Assembly: GCF_900111035.1 (NCBI RefSeq) | Contig: NZ_FOFU01000004.1 | Coordinates: 310,001-374,000, forward strand | Length of the DNA: 64,000 nucleotides | Reading direction: 5' to 3' | From: Treponema bryantii | GTDB taxonomy: Bacteria > Spirochaetota > Spirochaetia > Treponematales > Treponemataceae | In this document: in pieces, positions 24,988 to 33,560 of the stretch | Layout of the letters: each line of letters begins with the position of its first letter | Numbering within the stretch: position 1 is the stretch's first letter | Made by a program: the position numbers and the translations under genes | The notes under the pieces: model-generated | Database searches by the model: none | The model's input: only the letters and a program-made list of their open reading frames with translations | Told to the model about the DNA's origin: nothing

Positions 24988-25875
24988 CTACGCAGCACAA
25001 AGCTTGTCGAGCATGTTATCTGTGATGGAAACAAGGCCGCTGGCTTTTGCCATCTTGCTGATTGCGATTGAATCGTTGACGATTGAGCGGAACCCTCCCT
25101 GGGCATGGCGTACAAGTCTGTCTGCAGTATCCGGTGTAATGTCGATTCCTGCAGCTTCGTGGTAGTAGGCTGCAACATCTACAGCGTGTGCACGTTCAAA
25201 CAGAACAATAGGATTTCTGATTCTGCTTCTAAGACGTGGGATTCTGTCTGTTTTTGTTTTAAGTCCTTCCTCTCCTACGAGAAGGAACGGAAGCTGACAG
25301 CGTTCATTTACGGCGCGGATAATTTCGAGATAGCGGACAGGAAGCTTGTCTGCTTCATCAATGATTACAAGTCTTCTTGTGTACTTGCAGTATTCTTCCA
25401 GGATAGTCAGACACTCGCCAAAGCTGTGTGGTCTTGTGTGTGCCACTGATTCGCAGATGTCGCGCATAAGCTGTGTCTTTGTTGAACCGTCTACAAAAAG
25501 AACGTAAGCTGCATTCTGATTTTCCTGGACGTACCATTTTGCTGAGTGTGTTTTTCCGCGTTCAGCAGTACCAATTGCCATTCCGATTGAAGAAGACATT
25601 GTTCCGCTTGGATCAGACAAATCATCTGCAAGTGCTTTGAAGCGTGAAACGCTTGGAGTAAGCACCAGCACGTCTGTATCAATTGCAATACCTTGTGGTA
25701 TACTGTTTGTGTAGCCCGCATTCTTGAGGCGTTCGATGTATTCATTTTCCTTGTCCTGCCAGTTGGGGTATGTATGCTGGCAGATTTTGACAATCTGTGA
25801 TTTATCAACACCGATGATGCGGGCTGCTTCCTGCATGGAAAGTCTGTTGTTTTCAATCCAAGTTCTTAATTCCAT
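24988..25875 (-). CDS. MuB-like AAA+ ATPase, transposition target selector
   Basis: A 295-aa protein. Residues 1-45 form an HTH (LSMQEAARIIGVDKSQIVKI). The ATPase domain has Walker A GTAERGKT (102-109) and Walker B LVIIDEAD (Asp173, Glu174). MuB forms ATP-dependent filaments on target DNA, delivers target to the transposase and protects phage DNA from self-insertion. It lies 11 bp downstream of the transposase gene. The Walker A loop has the family's GxxxxGKT spacing. Confidence 0.88.
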   Translation of the reverse strand: MELRTWIENNRLSMQEAARIIGVDKSQIVKICQHTYPNWQDKENEYIERLKNAGYTNSIPQGIAIDTDVLVLTPSVSRFKALADDLSDPSGTMSSSIGMAIGTAERGKTHSAKWYVQENQNAAYVLFVDGSTKTQLMRDICESVAHTRPHSFGECLTILEEYCKYTRRLVIIDEADKLPVRYLEIIRAVNERCQLPFLLVGEEGLKTKTDRIPRLRSRIRNPIVLFERAHAVDVAAYYHEAAGIDITPDTADRLVRHAQGGFRSIVNDSIAISKMAKASGLVSITDNMLDKLCAA

Positions 25876-25886
25876 AATTCTTTCTC

Positions 25887-27959
25887 CTATCTGTTAAACT
25901 TGTCTCTGACATAAGACGAAAAATAGTTTTCTTCGCTTGCTGTCATTTTGCTTTCGTATTCAAACTTAAAATCCATTTCTTCATGGCTCAAATGTTCGCC
26001 TGAATAGAACTGGTTTAAGATATATTCATAACGCTCGCGGTCGGTGTAGAATACCGGCTTACCGTGGGCACGGAGTACGTTTTCGTTTCCGATTCGTGCA
26101 GCAAGAGTTTCCAGGAAATCTTCCTGGGAAAGACTCTCTTCGCGGCGGTTGTAAGATTCTGGCATTGTTCCAAAATCTTCTTTCCGTCTGCTTACTGCGA
26201 GTGGAATGTTGCGTACTTCTTCTTTTTCTACATCAGCTTTTTTTATAACAGGTGTCGGAATAACTGTTTCCGGCTTTGTGTATTCAAGCTGATTCTGCAT
26301 TGCTTTTTCTGCAAGTTCTTCTGCAGTGTGAAGCTCTGTAAACTTCTGAGGCTCAGAAAGAACTCGCACGTTCTTGTTCTGTGTAGCAGTTTTGAACGCT
26401 TCCTGAACGGTGCGCATATTGCGTTTTTTCCATTCGAGCTGTTCAATCATTTCCTGGTCATCAAGCATGTCAATCTTCTTTACAGGACGGAGCGCAATTG
26501 CGTGATTTGTTCCAGGCTCAATTGCAAATACACCAAGGTCAAGATTTTCCGGATCGTAGCGGATTTCTATCTTCTGGCGGTTGTATGCAACAAGGGTTCC
26601 GCGGTTCTGCAGGATCATTTCCTGTGTCAAATCTGGGCCGATGTACTCTGTTCCGTTCAGTTCGATTCTGTCGCCTTTTACCTGGCGCAATGTGCTTTCC
26701 ATGAAGAGATAAGCTTCATCACGAGGATCTATGAAAGTAGGCATCCAGCCGTCACGCTTATACTGTTCGAGCTTTTCTTTTGGAGAGCAGCCGAGCGTTG
26801 AATGAACGCGGTTTTCGTAGATGTCGATTGCCTTAACAACCTGATGGATGAACTCATCGTAAGTGAGGATGTAACCGTTCTGTTTCTGCCAGTCCAGACG
26901 TTTTGTTGCCTGTTCTTCTTCAGGAGCAGAAATAGCCATTCCCTTTACGAGACCCGGCAAGCACTGATCGCGCAGAATTTGTTCAAGTGTGTTGAAGAAT
27001 CGCTCGATTGGTTTTGTCTTTGCGTTCTTCACGCGGGCAAAGATTCTGCGGTGCTGCTTTTCCCATTCAGCTTTTGTAGGTACCACATCTACAACAAGAC
27101 CTTCTGTATCTTCTACGATGTAACGTCCGTTGTCGGCATGGTACAAATCAGCTTCATCCAGGAAACGTACTCCGTAGTTCTGCAGGCGTTCTACAATCTG
27201 GTCTGCAAGCTTTGATTTTTCGCTTGAACCGTTATCGTTGTAGGTGCTTTCAAACTTACCGAATCTTTTGATTCCCATTCGCAAGGCACGTGTTACGGTG
27301 TAAGTGTTGTATGCAATATCAAAGCTGATTCCGTAAACAAGACGTGTTGCCATATCAAGCCAGAGATAGCATTCTGCCCTGATGTACATATCCTTTTTGC
27401 CTGTAGCATTTGGATTAAGACACCAGAAGTCAAAGATATGCTGGTCTCCAACTATCAGCTGGAAAGGTAACAGTTTTGAAAGGTCACGGCTGATGTAGAA
27501 CATATTATCCAGGGCACGCTGACCGCCTTTTGCAAGAAGCTTCATTGCGGGGCTGATGTTTCGGGCGTGAACGTATGCACTTGCTTCGCTTCCAATCTGC
27601 CAGCCCTGGCGTTGAGCTTCTGCCTTTGTGTTGTTGTAAGCATTGCGCACAGTACATCCGCCTACCTGCTGAATAGCGGCAAGCATAAAGTTTGTAAAGA
27701 AACTCAGTGCTTCGTCATCCCAGGCATAAACGTGGCGGCCCTGTCTTCCTTCTGGAAGGGCAAACATAGAACCGTTTTCCATTTTGCGGATATAACGCTG
27801 AACAGTAGGAACAGAAATGTTGAACTGCGTTGCAATCTGCTCATAGGCTCTTGCCTTTGAGATAAGCGGACTTCGTTTGCGGAATGCATCATACACAGCG
27901 GCGCGCAGAGGATACTTTTTATCTGTCACAGGTGCAAAGGTTCTGACAGTTCCGCTCAT
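25887..27959 (-). CDS. MuA-like DDE transposase
   Basis: A 690-aa protein. An N-terminal helical DNA-binding region comes first (FRKRSPLISKARAYEQIATQ). Next is an RNase-H-like catalytic core with Asp in GDQHIFDF (about 170), Asp in YNDNGSS (about 243) and Glu in KPIERFFN (about 318). Then follow the Mu-transposase C-terminal beta-barrel (TEYIGPDLTQEM region) and a basic tail. It carries out strand transfer for integration and replicative transposition. Length is close to MuA (663 aa). The start overlaps the stop of the gene upstream by 4 bp. Confidence 0.93.
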   Translation of the reverse strand: MSGTVRTFAPVTDKKYPLRAAVYDAFRKRSPLISKARAYEQIATQFNISVPTVQRYIRKMENGSMFALPEGRQGRHVYAWDDEALSFFTNFMLAAIQQVGGCTVRNAYNNTKAEAQRQGWQIGSEASAYVHARNISPAMKLLAKGGQRALDNMFYISRDLSKLLPFQLIVGDQHIFDFWCLNPNATGKKDMYIRAECYLWLDMATRLVYGISFDIAYNTYTVTRALRMGIKRFGKFESTYNDNGSSEKSKLADQIVERLQNYGVRFLDEADLYHADNGRYIVEDTEGLVVDVVPTKAEWEKQHRRIFARVKNAKTKPIERFFNTLEQILRDQCLPGLVKGMAISAPEEEQATKRLDWQKQNGYILTYDEFIHQVVKAIDIYENRVHSTLGCSPKEKLEQYKRDGWMPTFIDPRDEAYLFMESTLRQVKGDRIELNGTEYIGPDLTQEMILQNRGTLVAYNRQKIEIRYDPENLDLGVFAIEPGTNHAIALRPVKKIDMLDDQEMIEQLEWKKRNMRTVQEAFKTATQNKNVRVLSEPQKFTELHTAEELAEKAMQNQLEYTKPETVIPTPVIKKADVEKEEVRNIPLAVSRRKEDFGTMPESYNRREESLSQEDFLETLAARIGNENVLRAHGKPVFYTDRERYEYILNQFYSGEHLSHEEMDFKFEYESKMTASEENYFSSYVRDKFNR

Positions 27960-28750
27960 TCATCAACTCCCGTAAAAGCATTAAGCTCTCTGTCTGTTTC
28001 TGCAATCTCGTTTACAAGCTCGCGCACTCGTAAGCCGATGTTGCATACAGCTGCAAGACGTGTTGCCGGATTTTCTATACTTGTAAGAAAATCTGATAAA
28101 GCACCAAAGATGTTCAACTGAGCTTCGTACTGGTCGCGGTTTTCAAGATTGATTTTTGTGTACTGTCTGCCGTTGTGAAGAAGAGTTTTTGCAAAGTAAT
28201 CATCATCTCCCCAGTTGAGCTTGATTTTCTTTTTTCCCCAGGTACGGGCAAGTTCTGCAGCGCGTTCATTTGCCTTGCGGATTTTGTAAACACGTTCGTG
28301 CTCATTGGTCCAGCCGGCAAGACGTTCTCCAGTTGCCATTGCGTGTGCAATAAGATGTTCAAACTCTGAGTCTATCTGTGGCAGTTCGGGATTCGCACTC
28401 TTTGCATTTTCAAGCGCATATTCTTCCGGTGTAAGAACTCTGTCGTTTGCTGCATCATAAAGCTTGAGCCAGAGGTAAGCTGTCTTTTTTGAAAGACCAA
28501 CAAGTTCAAGAAAATCGCAGAAGCCGAAGGTCTGAGCATCTTCGCTGCGGCGGTCTCCTCCTCTCTGGGCAAGAGCTTCATGTGCAATCCAAAGATCGCG
28601 GGCAACATCCAGGCTTACACTCTTGAGCTGTTCAACTTTTGGTCTGAGTTCCTGTACTGCACTGTTCATGTCCCACGAATCAATTTCACGGCGGAACGGA
28701 AAAGCCTGGTCTGGTGTAAGTGCGCTATTTTTTTGTACTAGACTGTTCAT
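27956..28750 (-). CDS. Phage early protein with HTH-like region
   Basis: A 264-aa protein. Residues about 70-95 (FCDFLELVGLSKKTAYLWLKLYD) look like a helix-turn-helix. The middle is charged with a WGKKKIKLNW element. The protein directly precedes the transposase gene and overlaps it, so it may assist transposition or regulate it. I do not recognise a named family. Confidence 0.55.
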   Translation of the reverse strand: MNSLVQKNSALTPDQAFPFRREIDSWDMNSAVQELRPKVEQLKSVSLDVARDLWIAHEALAQRGGDRRSEDAQTFGFCDFLELVGLSKKTAYLWLKLYDAANDRVLTPEEYALENAKSANPELPQIDSEFEHLIAHAMATGERLAGWTNEHERVYKIRKANERAAELARTWGKKKIKLNWGDDDYFAKTLLHNGRQYTKINLENRDQYEAQLNIFGALSDFLTSIENPATRLAAVCNIGLRVRELVNEIAETDRELNAFTGVDE

Positions 28751-28805
28751 TCAAAAACTCCTTTGTCAGCTGGAGCTGACATCCAGATAGCTCCAGCCGA
28801 TTAAT

Positions 28806-29288
28806 TTATGCTGCAGCTTCAGGAATAGTTTTTTCGGCAGCTTTGCAGTAGAATGATTCTTCGCCGGGAACAAGGTTGATGTGGAATTTCTTCTGCTGGG
28901 CGGCGTCGAAATTCTTGAGAGCAGCCTTGACCGGCTCTTTTTTTACCTTTACGCAGTTTGAGAAACCAGCCTTGATAAGAAGGTCTGCTGTATCTGCAGA
29001 AACTTCCACTTTGTCTGGATTCTGACGGTACCCGATTGTTCCGTTGATGAACTCGCGGCTTTTCTTTCCCTCTTCGTACAGAGTTGAACGGTTTTCGTCT
29101 GAATAGGTTTTGAGATTTTCGAGAAGCTTCTCTCTCTGCTCTGCAAGACCTGCAGAAGCCTGCGCAGCTTCTTCTCTTGCCTTGTTGATGGCGATTGTAG
29201 CGTTGTTGTCGATTGCGCTGATTTCCGCATCAATCTGGGCGATGCACTTGATTGTTTCTTCAACATCTTTCAAGTTTTTGATTTTCAT
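28806..29288 (-). CDS. Mu Gam-like host-nuclease inhibitor
   Basis: A 160-aa protein. The N-terminal 60 residues form a coiled coil (CIAQIDAEISAIDNNATIAI), followed by the Gam signature with GTIGYRQNPDKVEV and a C-terminal KKEPVKAALK region. Mu Gam binds double-stranded DNA ends and shields them from RecBCD-type exonucleases; it is related to Ku. GGAG precedes the start. Position between the regulator and the transposase is as in Mu. Confidence 0.87.
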   Translation of the reverse strand: MKIKNLKDVEETIKCIAQIDAEISAIDNNATIAINKAREEAAQASAGLAEQREKLLENLKTYSDENRSTLYEEGKKSREFINGTIGYRQNPDKVEVSADTADLLIKAGFSNCVKVKKEPVKAALKNFDAAQQKKFHINLVPGEESFYCKAAEKTIPEAAA

Positions 29289-29345
29289 TTGTTTCTCCTT
29301 ACACAGTTTGCTTTTCTGTGTTATAATTTGTTTGTTGTTTACGAA

Positions 29346-29579
29346 TCACGCGGCGGGCTTACCGTCATCGTGATTCCCATTGTCAGCCGGATTGCGTGTT
29401 GCCTCATGCTTTCCGGCTTTTTTAATTTTGTCGCGGTAACTGAAATATGCGTTCTGCCAGAAACGGCGGAGCGGTGTGTTCCAGAACCTCTGACTCAGTT
29501 CATTCAGCTTGCGAAGTTTTTCCTCACGTGTGAGATAAGGAAGTTTCTTCACCATCTGACCTTCTACATAGATTTCCAT
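29346..29579 (-). CDS. Small basic phage protein, unknown
   Basis: A 77-aa protein from the ATG at 29579, preceded by GGAGGGG. The frame's upstream TTG is not needed. It is basic and aromatic (LRKLNELSQRFWNTPLRRFW) with an NADN-rich tail. No family recognised. It overlaps the end of the next gene upstream by 56 bp. Confidence 0.5.
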   Translation of the reverse strand: MEIYVEGQMVKKLPYLTREEKLRKLNELSQRFWNTPLRRFWQNAYFSYRDKIKKAGKHEATRNPADNGNHDDGKPAA

Positions 29580-29745
29580 TTTCCCCTCCAAGGTTTTCTA
29601 TGTCCTGGCATATTTCAGCCGGGCTTTTGAACTTTGCAAGTGTAAGAAGTCCGTAGACTGCTGCATATTGCAAACCAACGTAAGACATGTTCTTGACTGC
29701 GTAGAGAACCTTCTCTGCATTCAGGTCAAGTTCAGTGCTGTCCAT
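29524..29745 (-). CDS. Small phage protein, unknown
   Basis: A 73-aa protein (MDSTELDLNAEKVLYAVKNM then GLQYAAVYGLLTLAKF). It begins within the end of the 29732-30202 gene and overlaps the next gene by 56 bp. The amphipathic first 50 residues look real; the tail that overlaps is less protein-like. Confidence 0.4.
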   Translation of the reverse strand: MDSTELDLNAEKVLYAVKNMSYVGLQYAAVYGLLTLAKFKSPAEICQDIENLGGENGNLCRRSDGEETSLSHT

Positions 29746-30202
29746 GAACGGCGGCTTTCTGCCGTTTTTCCAGAGCGTTATGATTTTTTGCCTCCTTTAG
29801 CTTTTCTACCTCCTTTGCTTTTTCCATAGCTACTAAAAAAGCGTTACTGATTTCTGCAAGAGCTTTTTCTGCGCTTGCATTTGGTGCAACAAGCCTGTGA
29901 CCTATAAGCTTTCCATCGCGGTAGATTTCTACACTCTGAAAGCCTCTTGCCAGGTCAGGTTCTTCTCTTCCAAAAACCGACTCGTTGAACCGAAGTTCCC
30001 ACCCTTTAAAATTGCCCGATATAAGTTCTGCCATTTGAAGGCAGACGGTAACTTTCTTTTCTTCTTCCTTGCGCAAAAGCTGCATTCCTCGGTTAAGCAC
30101 GCTTTTGTACTTTCTAGCCGCTTTTATAAGCTGGCTGATATTGGGTTCTTCTGAATCCTGCTGAAGGTGCTTTTCTGCAAGGTATGCACATTCTTTTGTC
30201 AT
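29732..30202 (-). CDS. Phage early protein, unknown
   Basis: A 156-aa protein from the ATG at 30202 (MTKECAYLAEKHLQQD). The start overlaps the regulator stop by 4 bp, which decides it; the longer frame to 30316 is a shadow of the regulator gene. It is helical with a long lysine-rich C-terminal helix (FLVAMEKAKEVEKLKEAK). No domain recognised. Confidence 0.5.
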   Translation of the reverse strand: MTKECAYLAEKHLQQDSEEPNISQLIKAARKYKSVLNRGMQLLRKEEEKKVTVCLQMAELISGNFKGWELRFNESVFGREEPDLARGFQSVEIYRDGKLIGHRLVAPNASAEKALAEISNAFLVAMEKAKEVEKLKEAKNHNALEKRQKAAVHGQH

Positions 30203-30519
30203 GCGGCTTTCTCCCTCAGTTCGGTTACCATGTCGTTCCAGCTTTTGTAGCCGAGACGGGATGCAACCGCACGTTCTATGCGCTGGCTGTGTGATTTGCC
30301 GGAAAGAACGTTGCAAACATTCTGTTTTGAACAGCCGACTTCAAAAGCTATATCAGCGCTAGACGTTCCCATGCACTTCAATCTGTACTTGATGTACAAG
30401 CCCTGTTCAGGTGTGATTTTCTTAGATGCACGAGCAAGAGCTTTGGCTTTATTCTCTGCCATTTTTTGAGCGATGAATTCTCTGAGTTCTTCATCTGTCA
30501 TAGGCTTAAGGTTTTTCAC
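30199..30519 (-). CDS. Ner/Nlp-like DNA-binding regulator, first early gene
   Basis: A 106-aa protein from a GTG at 30519 with AGGAGG upstream. Residues about 45-85 form a helix-turn-helix (SSADIAFEVGCSKQNVCNVL) followed by a GYKSWNDM ending. It is the first gene read from the early promoter, in the position of ner in Mu, which damps both early and repressor transcription. Relation to Ner is by position and HTH only. Confidence 0.6.
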   Translation of the reverse strand: MKNLKPMTDEELREFIAQKMAENKAKALARASKKITPEQGLYIKYRLKCMGTSSADIAFEVGCSKQNVCNVLSGKSHSQRIERAVASRLGYKSWNDMVTELREKAA

Positions 30520-30596
30520 TCTTCTTTTCCTCCTTTTTTGTCGATATTCTGATTAGTTGATAAATAAATCTGCATTGTTTCCGTGGAGAATTAGCA

Positions 30597-30612
30597 AGTT
30601 GATTTGTCAACT
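30597..30612. promoter_or_regulatory. Dyad AGTTGA-TTTG-TCAACT, possible operator
   Basis: Perfect 6-bp arms lie downstream of the early promoter start site, in the leader of the regulator gene. It differs from the TACGA sites and may bind the Ner-like protein rather than the repressor. Confidence 0.4.
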
Positions 30613-30624
30613 TTTCATCACAAT

Positions 30625-30690
30625 TACGATTATATCTTAAATATGATGATTGTCAAGTAATATTTACGAAAATAATCGTATTATTTACGA
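30625..30690. promoter_or_regulatory. Phage operator region with TACGA sites
   Basis: TACGA occurs at 30625-30629, 30665-30669 and 30686-30690, and TCGTA at 30676-30680. The middle pair forms a 16-bp dyad with 6-bp spacing. One site overlaps the -10 of the early promoter; the others lie just before the repressor gene. This is the expected layout for repressor operators controlling both directions. Confidence 0.55.
30629..30656 (-). promoter_or_regulatory. Early promoter of the prophage
   Basis: Perfect minus-strand TTGACA (30651-30656) and TATAAT (30629-30634) with a 16-bp spacer. It reads into the regulator, Gam and transposase operon. Its -10 overlaps a TACGA site, consistent with repression in the lysogen. 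Confidence 0.8.
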
Positions 30691-30705
30691 CTTTTTGAGG
30701 AAATT

Positions 30706-31380
30706 ATGACAAGACTTGAATCTCTTTATGAGGAAATGGCAAAAAGAAAAATGGTTGCAAGCAAAAAAGAGTTTGCAGAGAAACTTGGATTTGCTTATGC
30801 AAATTTAGCAAGATATTTGAGTGGTCAGTTAAAGACTACGATTGATGCAGAAAACTATCGTAAATTTGCAGAATCAGGAATCAACATTGACTGGCTTCTA
30901 ACTGGTGAGGGCGAAATGTTCATCACGGACGTTGCAGAATCAGCTCCTCTGCAAATCATCCCTGCAGAAGGAGAAGAAACAGCTTGCATTCCCTTCTACG
31001 ACATAGACGTTATGGCGCACATTGCGGAATCGCTGGACCTCAAGGAAGAAACGCCTGCGGGAGTGCTTTCCATTCCGGGCTTCAAAGACTGCATTGCGTG
31101 TTTCCCTGTGTACGGTTCGAGCATGGAGCCCAAAATCTCCAACGGCGACGTTATTGCCGTGAGCCAGGCCGTAACCTGCGACCAGATTCTCTGGGGCGAA
31201 ATCTACCTGGTAATTACAGACGCATGGCGCGTTGTAAAAACTGTACATCCTGGCAAGACGGAAGAATACATTATTCTGCGGTCTATTAACCCAGCTTACG
31301 CTGGCGACACGAATCTGAAGAAAAAGGATTTGAGGGCGTTGTATCTGGTGCGAGGGGTTGTTTCGCGGCTGGGGATGTAG
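30706..31380 (+). CDS. Phage repressor, HTH plus S24 peptidase domain
   Basis: A 224-aa CI/LexA-type protein. An N-terminal HTH (KKEFAEKLGFAYANLARYLSG) binds operators; a C-terminal S24 domain has the Ser139 (GSSMEP) and Lys178 (WRVVKTV) catalytic pair, so RecA-stimulated self-cleavage is likely. It is transcribed away from the early operon. Mu c itself lacks an S24 domain, so induction here probably follows the lambda or B3 manner. AGG lies 8 nt before the ATG. Confidence 0.88.
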   Translation: MTRLESLYEEMAKRKMVASKKEFAEKLGFAYANLARYLSGQLKTTIDAENYRKFAESGINIDWLLTGEGEMFITDVAESAPLQIIPAEGEETACIPFYDIDVMAHIAESLDLKEETPAGVLSIPGFKDCIACFPVYGSSMEPKISNGDVIAVSQAVTCDQILWGEIYLVITDAWRVVKTVHPGKTEEYIILRSINPAYAGDTNLKKKDLRALYLVRGVVSRLGM

Positions 31381-31416
31381 TAATAATTCTAGATATATAA
31401 ATTTTAGGAGGTTTAT

Positions 31417-31689
31417 ATGCCATTATTTCTTGCTACTAGAGCTTCTGCTTCATCAGGATTTGCTTCAATCGGAGTTGTTTTTATTCTTCTTGTTGTCATT
31501 TTTGTTTTTCTTTTCATCGTTGCACTCATTGGTTGTCTCTTCAGAACTGCAAAAGCAACGGAAAAAACACACGAAACTTTGGAACGCATTCTGAAGATTG
31601 TGGATGCGGTTGCCAGAAAAGAACATCCGGAATTGTACGGCAAATCTGAAAGTTCAGACTCAGCATCAGATTCAACACAACCGCAATAA
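31417..31689 (+). CDS. Small single-span membrane protein
   Basis: A 90-aa protein with one membrane segment near residues 19-43 (VVFILLVVIFVFLFIVALIG), an amphipathic helix, and a serine-rich tail. AGGAGG lies 5 nt before the ATG. It follows the repressor and precedes a strong terminator, so it may be expressed in the lysogen. A role in exclusion or lysis is possible but unproven. Confidence 0.55.
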   Translation: MPLFLATRASASSGFASIGVVFILLVVIFVFLFIVALIGCLFRTAKATEKTHETLERILKIVDAVARKEHPELYGKSESSDSASDSTQPQ

Positions 31690-31710
31690 ACATAAAAAAC
31701 ATCGTTGCTT

Positions 31711-31739
31711 CCCCAGCACTCGCTGGGGATTTTTTTTTT
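31711..31739 (+). terminator. Intrinsic terminator, copy 1
   Basis: CCCCAGC-ACTC-GCTGGGG (31711-31728) followed by A and ten T. The same hairpin and following bases GTCTGCTA recur at 32854-32888. Confidence 0.9.
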
Positions 31740-31848
31740 GTCTGCTACTCTGAATCACGGACTTCTGCACCGTTGTGCAGGATAGTAGACGGATTATAAA
31801 AAAAAATGATGCAGACAACTGATTTTTTCTCCCTGTTTTCATGTTTTC

Positions 31849-31858
31849 ATGCTATAAT
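31849..31858 (+). promoter_or_regulatory. Extended -10 promoter, nearly leaderless
   Basis: TGC-TATAAT (TATAAT at 31853-31858) ends only 5 bases before the ATG at 31864, so the transcript would start at or next to the start codon. No -35 of note and no ribosome site. Confidence 0.65.
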
Positions 31859-31863
31859 TAACT

Positions 31864-32847
31864 ATGGCAAATGAAATAAACATATCAAATGAAGAAGAGT
31901 TTATTAACTTCTTAAGTAAAATCGATAATGAAGAATATTTAAAATCAACTGTTTTGAAAGCAGACAAACTTTCAGTTTCGATGAAGATAGAAGGCGATAA
32001 ATTTAATTCTTCGCTTACAGGCAGTCTTATAAAAGCCTTAGCTGATTATCAGGATAAGGTCTATCACATTTATCGGACTCAGAAATACGGTCCGTCATCC
32101 AATAAGCAGTTGACAGAAGAAGAACTTAGGGCTCTGGAAATTAAGGTTGAAATTAGACCTGGATGTACAGAAGCTGTTCTTAGTTTTGTAAAAGATATAA
32201 TACCAGAGGTGGTAAAAAATATGACAGGACAAGAAATTTCAAATACAGCTATAGCTATTACAGGTATTGTAGTTGGTGCATGGGCTTTAAAAGGAATTGT
32301 TGTTCCTACAATTACAAACGCATTTAAAACAAAAAGAAAAGAAATTGATGCAAAAATAGAAATAGCTAAAACAGAAAAGGAACGTGAGTATTTGACTTCT
32401 ATCCAATCCATAACCCATGATGCTATTGAAGGAATGAGAAGTGTTGCAAATGGCCTTGCAGTAACAGCTCCAGAAAGAATAGCTATAGATGACAAACCTA
32501 TAACGACAAATGAAGCTGAAAAAATAGCTGATGAAATGAAAAAGCCTAGAAGACCGCCTAAATCAGATGGCTTGCCAGACTTTTACACCGTACAAGGTGA
32601 ATTCAGAGTGCTTAATATAAATTACGAAAAATCTGTCACATTGATGAAGGCAGAGCATATTGAATCAAAAGTTGTTTATGATAATATTTCTTTAATGGAC
32701 GGATGGATGACAGAAGAAAACCTTAAAATCCTAAAAGATGCACAAGAAAGAGATCCAATCTGGTTTAGAATTATTCTTTCAAGAGACGGACGAAGTAAAA
32801 ACTTTCTTAAGAACATTGATGTAAACAGTATCGGAAAAAAAGACTGA
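31864..32847 (+). CDS. Moron-like prophage gene of unknown function
   Basis: A 327-aa protein. Residues 1-110 are acidic. A hydrophobic segment (TAIAITGIVVGAWALKGIVV) lies near 128-147, followed by a highly charged helix (KTKRKEIDAKIEIAKTEKE), then a C-terminal domain of about 100 residues (LPDFYTVQGEFRVLNINYEK) that resembles a nucleic-acid or ligand-binding beta fold. I do not recognise the family. It has its own promoter and sits between duplicated terminators, so it is probably expressed from the silent prophage. AT content is higher than in the structural genes. Superinfection exclusion or host protection is an inference from these features. Confidence 0.6.
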   Translation: MANEINISNEEEFINFLSKIDNEEYLKSTVLKADKLSVSMKIEGDKFNSSLTGSLIKALADYQDKVYHIYRTQKYGPSSNKQLTEEELRALEIKVEIRPGCTEAVLSFVKDIIPEVVKNMTGQEISNTAIAITGIVVGAWALKGIVVPTITNAFKTKRKEIDAKIEIAKTEKEREYLTSIQSITHDAIEGMRSVANGLAVTAPERIAIDDKPITTNEAEKIADEMKKPRRPPKSDGLPDFYTVQGEFRVLNINYEKSVTLMKAEHIESKVVYDNISLMDGWMTEENLKILKDAQERDPIWFRIILSRDGRSKNFLKNIDVNSIGKKD

Positions 32848-32853
32848 TATTTC

Positions 32854-32880
32854 CCCCAGCACTCGCTGGGGATTTTTTTT
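32854..32880 (+). terminator. Intrinsic terminator, copy 2
   Basis: CCCCAGC-ACTC-GCTGGGG followed by A and eight T, the same hairpin as at 31711-31728, then the shared GTCTGCTA. It ends the moron-like gene. Confidence 0.88.
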
Positions 32881-32912
32881 GTCTGCTATCCTAAACCTCG
32901 GAGGATGGCAGA

Positions 32913-33560
32913 ATGAAAAGAAACAATTCTGAAAATAAACCTTATTACACTCAGCGAAATAATAAACTCAAACCAAACGGCGCTTGTAACGTCACTTCTA
33001 TGATTGCAGCCCTTTCTGCAGCTGGATGGGATGTAGACAAGCTTGCAACAAAGGAATATCCGCAGCCGGAAGATGCGCTTATGCATTTCATCCTGGCAGA
33101 CAAGGCTATTGATGCTTACTGGGGAAAAGTTGACCCTACAAAATATTATCCGCCTAATGAATGGCATTGCGTTCTTGCTTACGGAACAAACCGCTATTTA
33201 AGGCATTGCGGGCTTCTTTCTACAGGTGAGTATGCTGTTGAATGGGGCGAACGTCGCTCTGTTTCTGATATCCAGAAAACCTTGGATGAAGGTGGTGCAG
33301 CTGTTCTTTCTGGAGTTTTTACTGCAGAAGGAAAAAAGACGATTGGACATGTTGTCGCTTGTGTTGGATACAAGGCTGATGCTTCTGGAAAAATCTCTCA
33401 TTTTGTAATTGACGATTCCTGGGGTGATTACCATACAGAGTATTCTGTTCAGAACGGCAACGACATTGAAATGTCTTACGAAGATTTCATGGCAAAAATC
33501 AGAAGCTGCGGGATTGATGCTAAGATGGCACATTTGATCCGCAAGGCAGGTGCAAAATGA
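32913..33560 (+). CDS. C39-like cysteine peptidase, putative endolysin
   Basis: A 215-aa protein with a papain-like (peptidase C39_2) layout: Cys25 in PNGACNVTS, His146 in TIGHVVACVGY and Asp167/168 in IDDSWGDY. There is no signal peptide. It precedes a two-span membrane protein and coiled-coil membrane proteins, the usual order endolysin, holin, spanin-like. I infer it cuts peptidoglycan peptides during lysis. A virion protease or a host-directed enzyme is the alternative. GGAGG lies 9 nt before the start. Confidence 0.65.
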   Translation: MKRNNSENKPYYTQRNNKLKPNGACNVTSMIAALSAAGWDVDKLATKEYPQPEDALMHFILADKAIDAYWGKVDPTKYYPPNEWHCVLAYGTNRYLRHCGLLSTGEYAVEWGERRSVSDIQKTLDEGGAAVLSGVFTAEGKKTIGHVVACVGYKADASGKISHFVIDDSWGDYHTEYSVQNGNDIEMSYEDFMAKIRSCGIDAKMAHLIRKAGAK

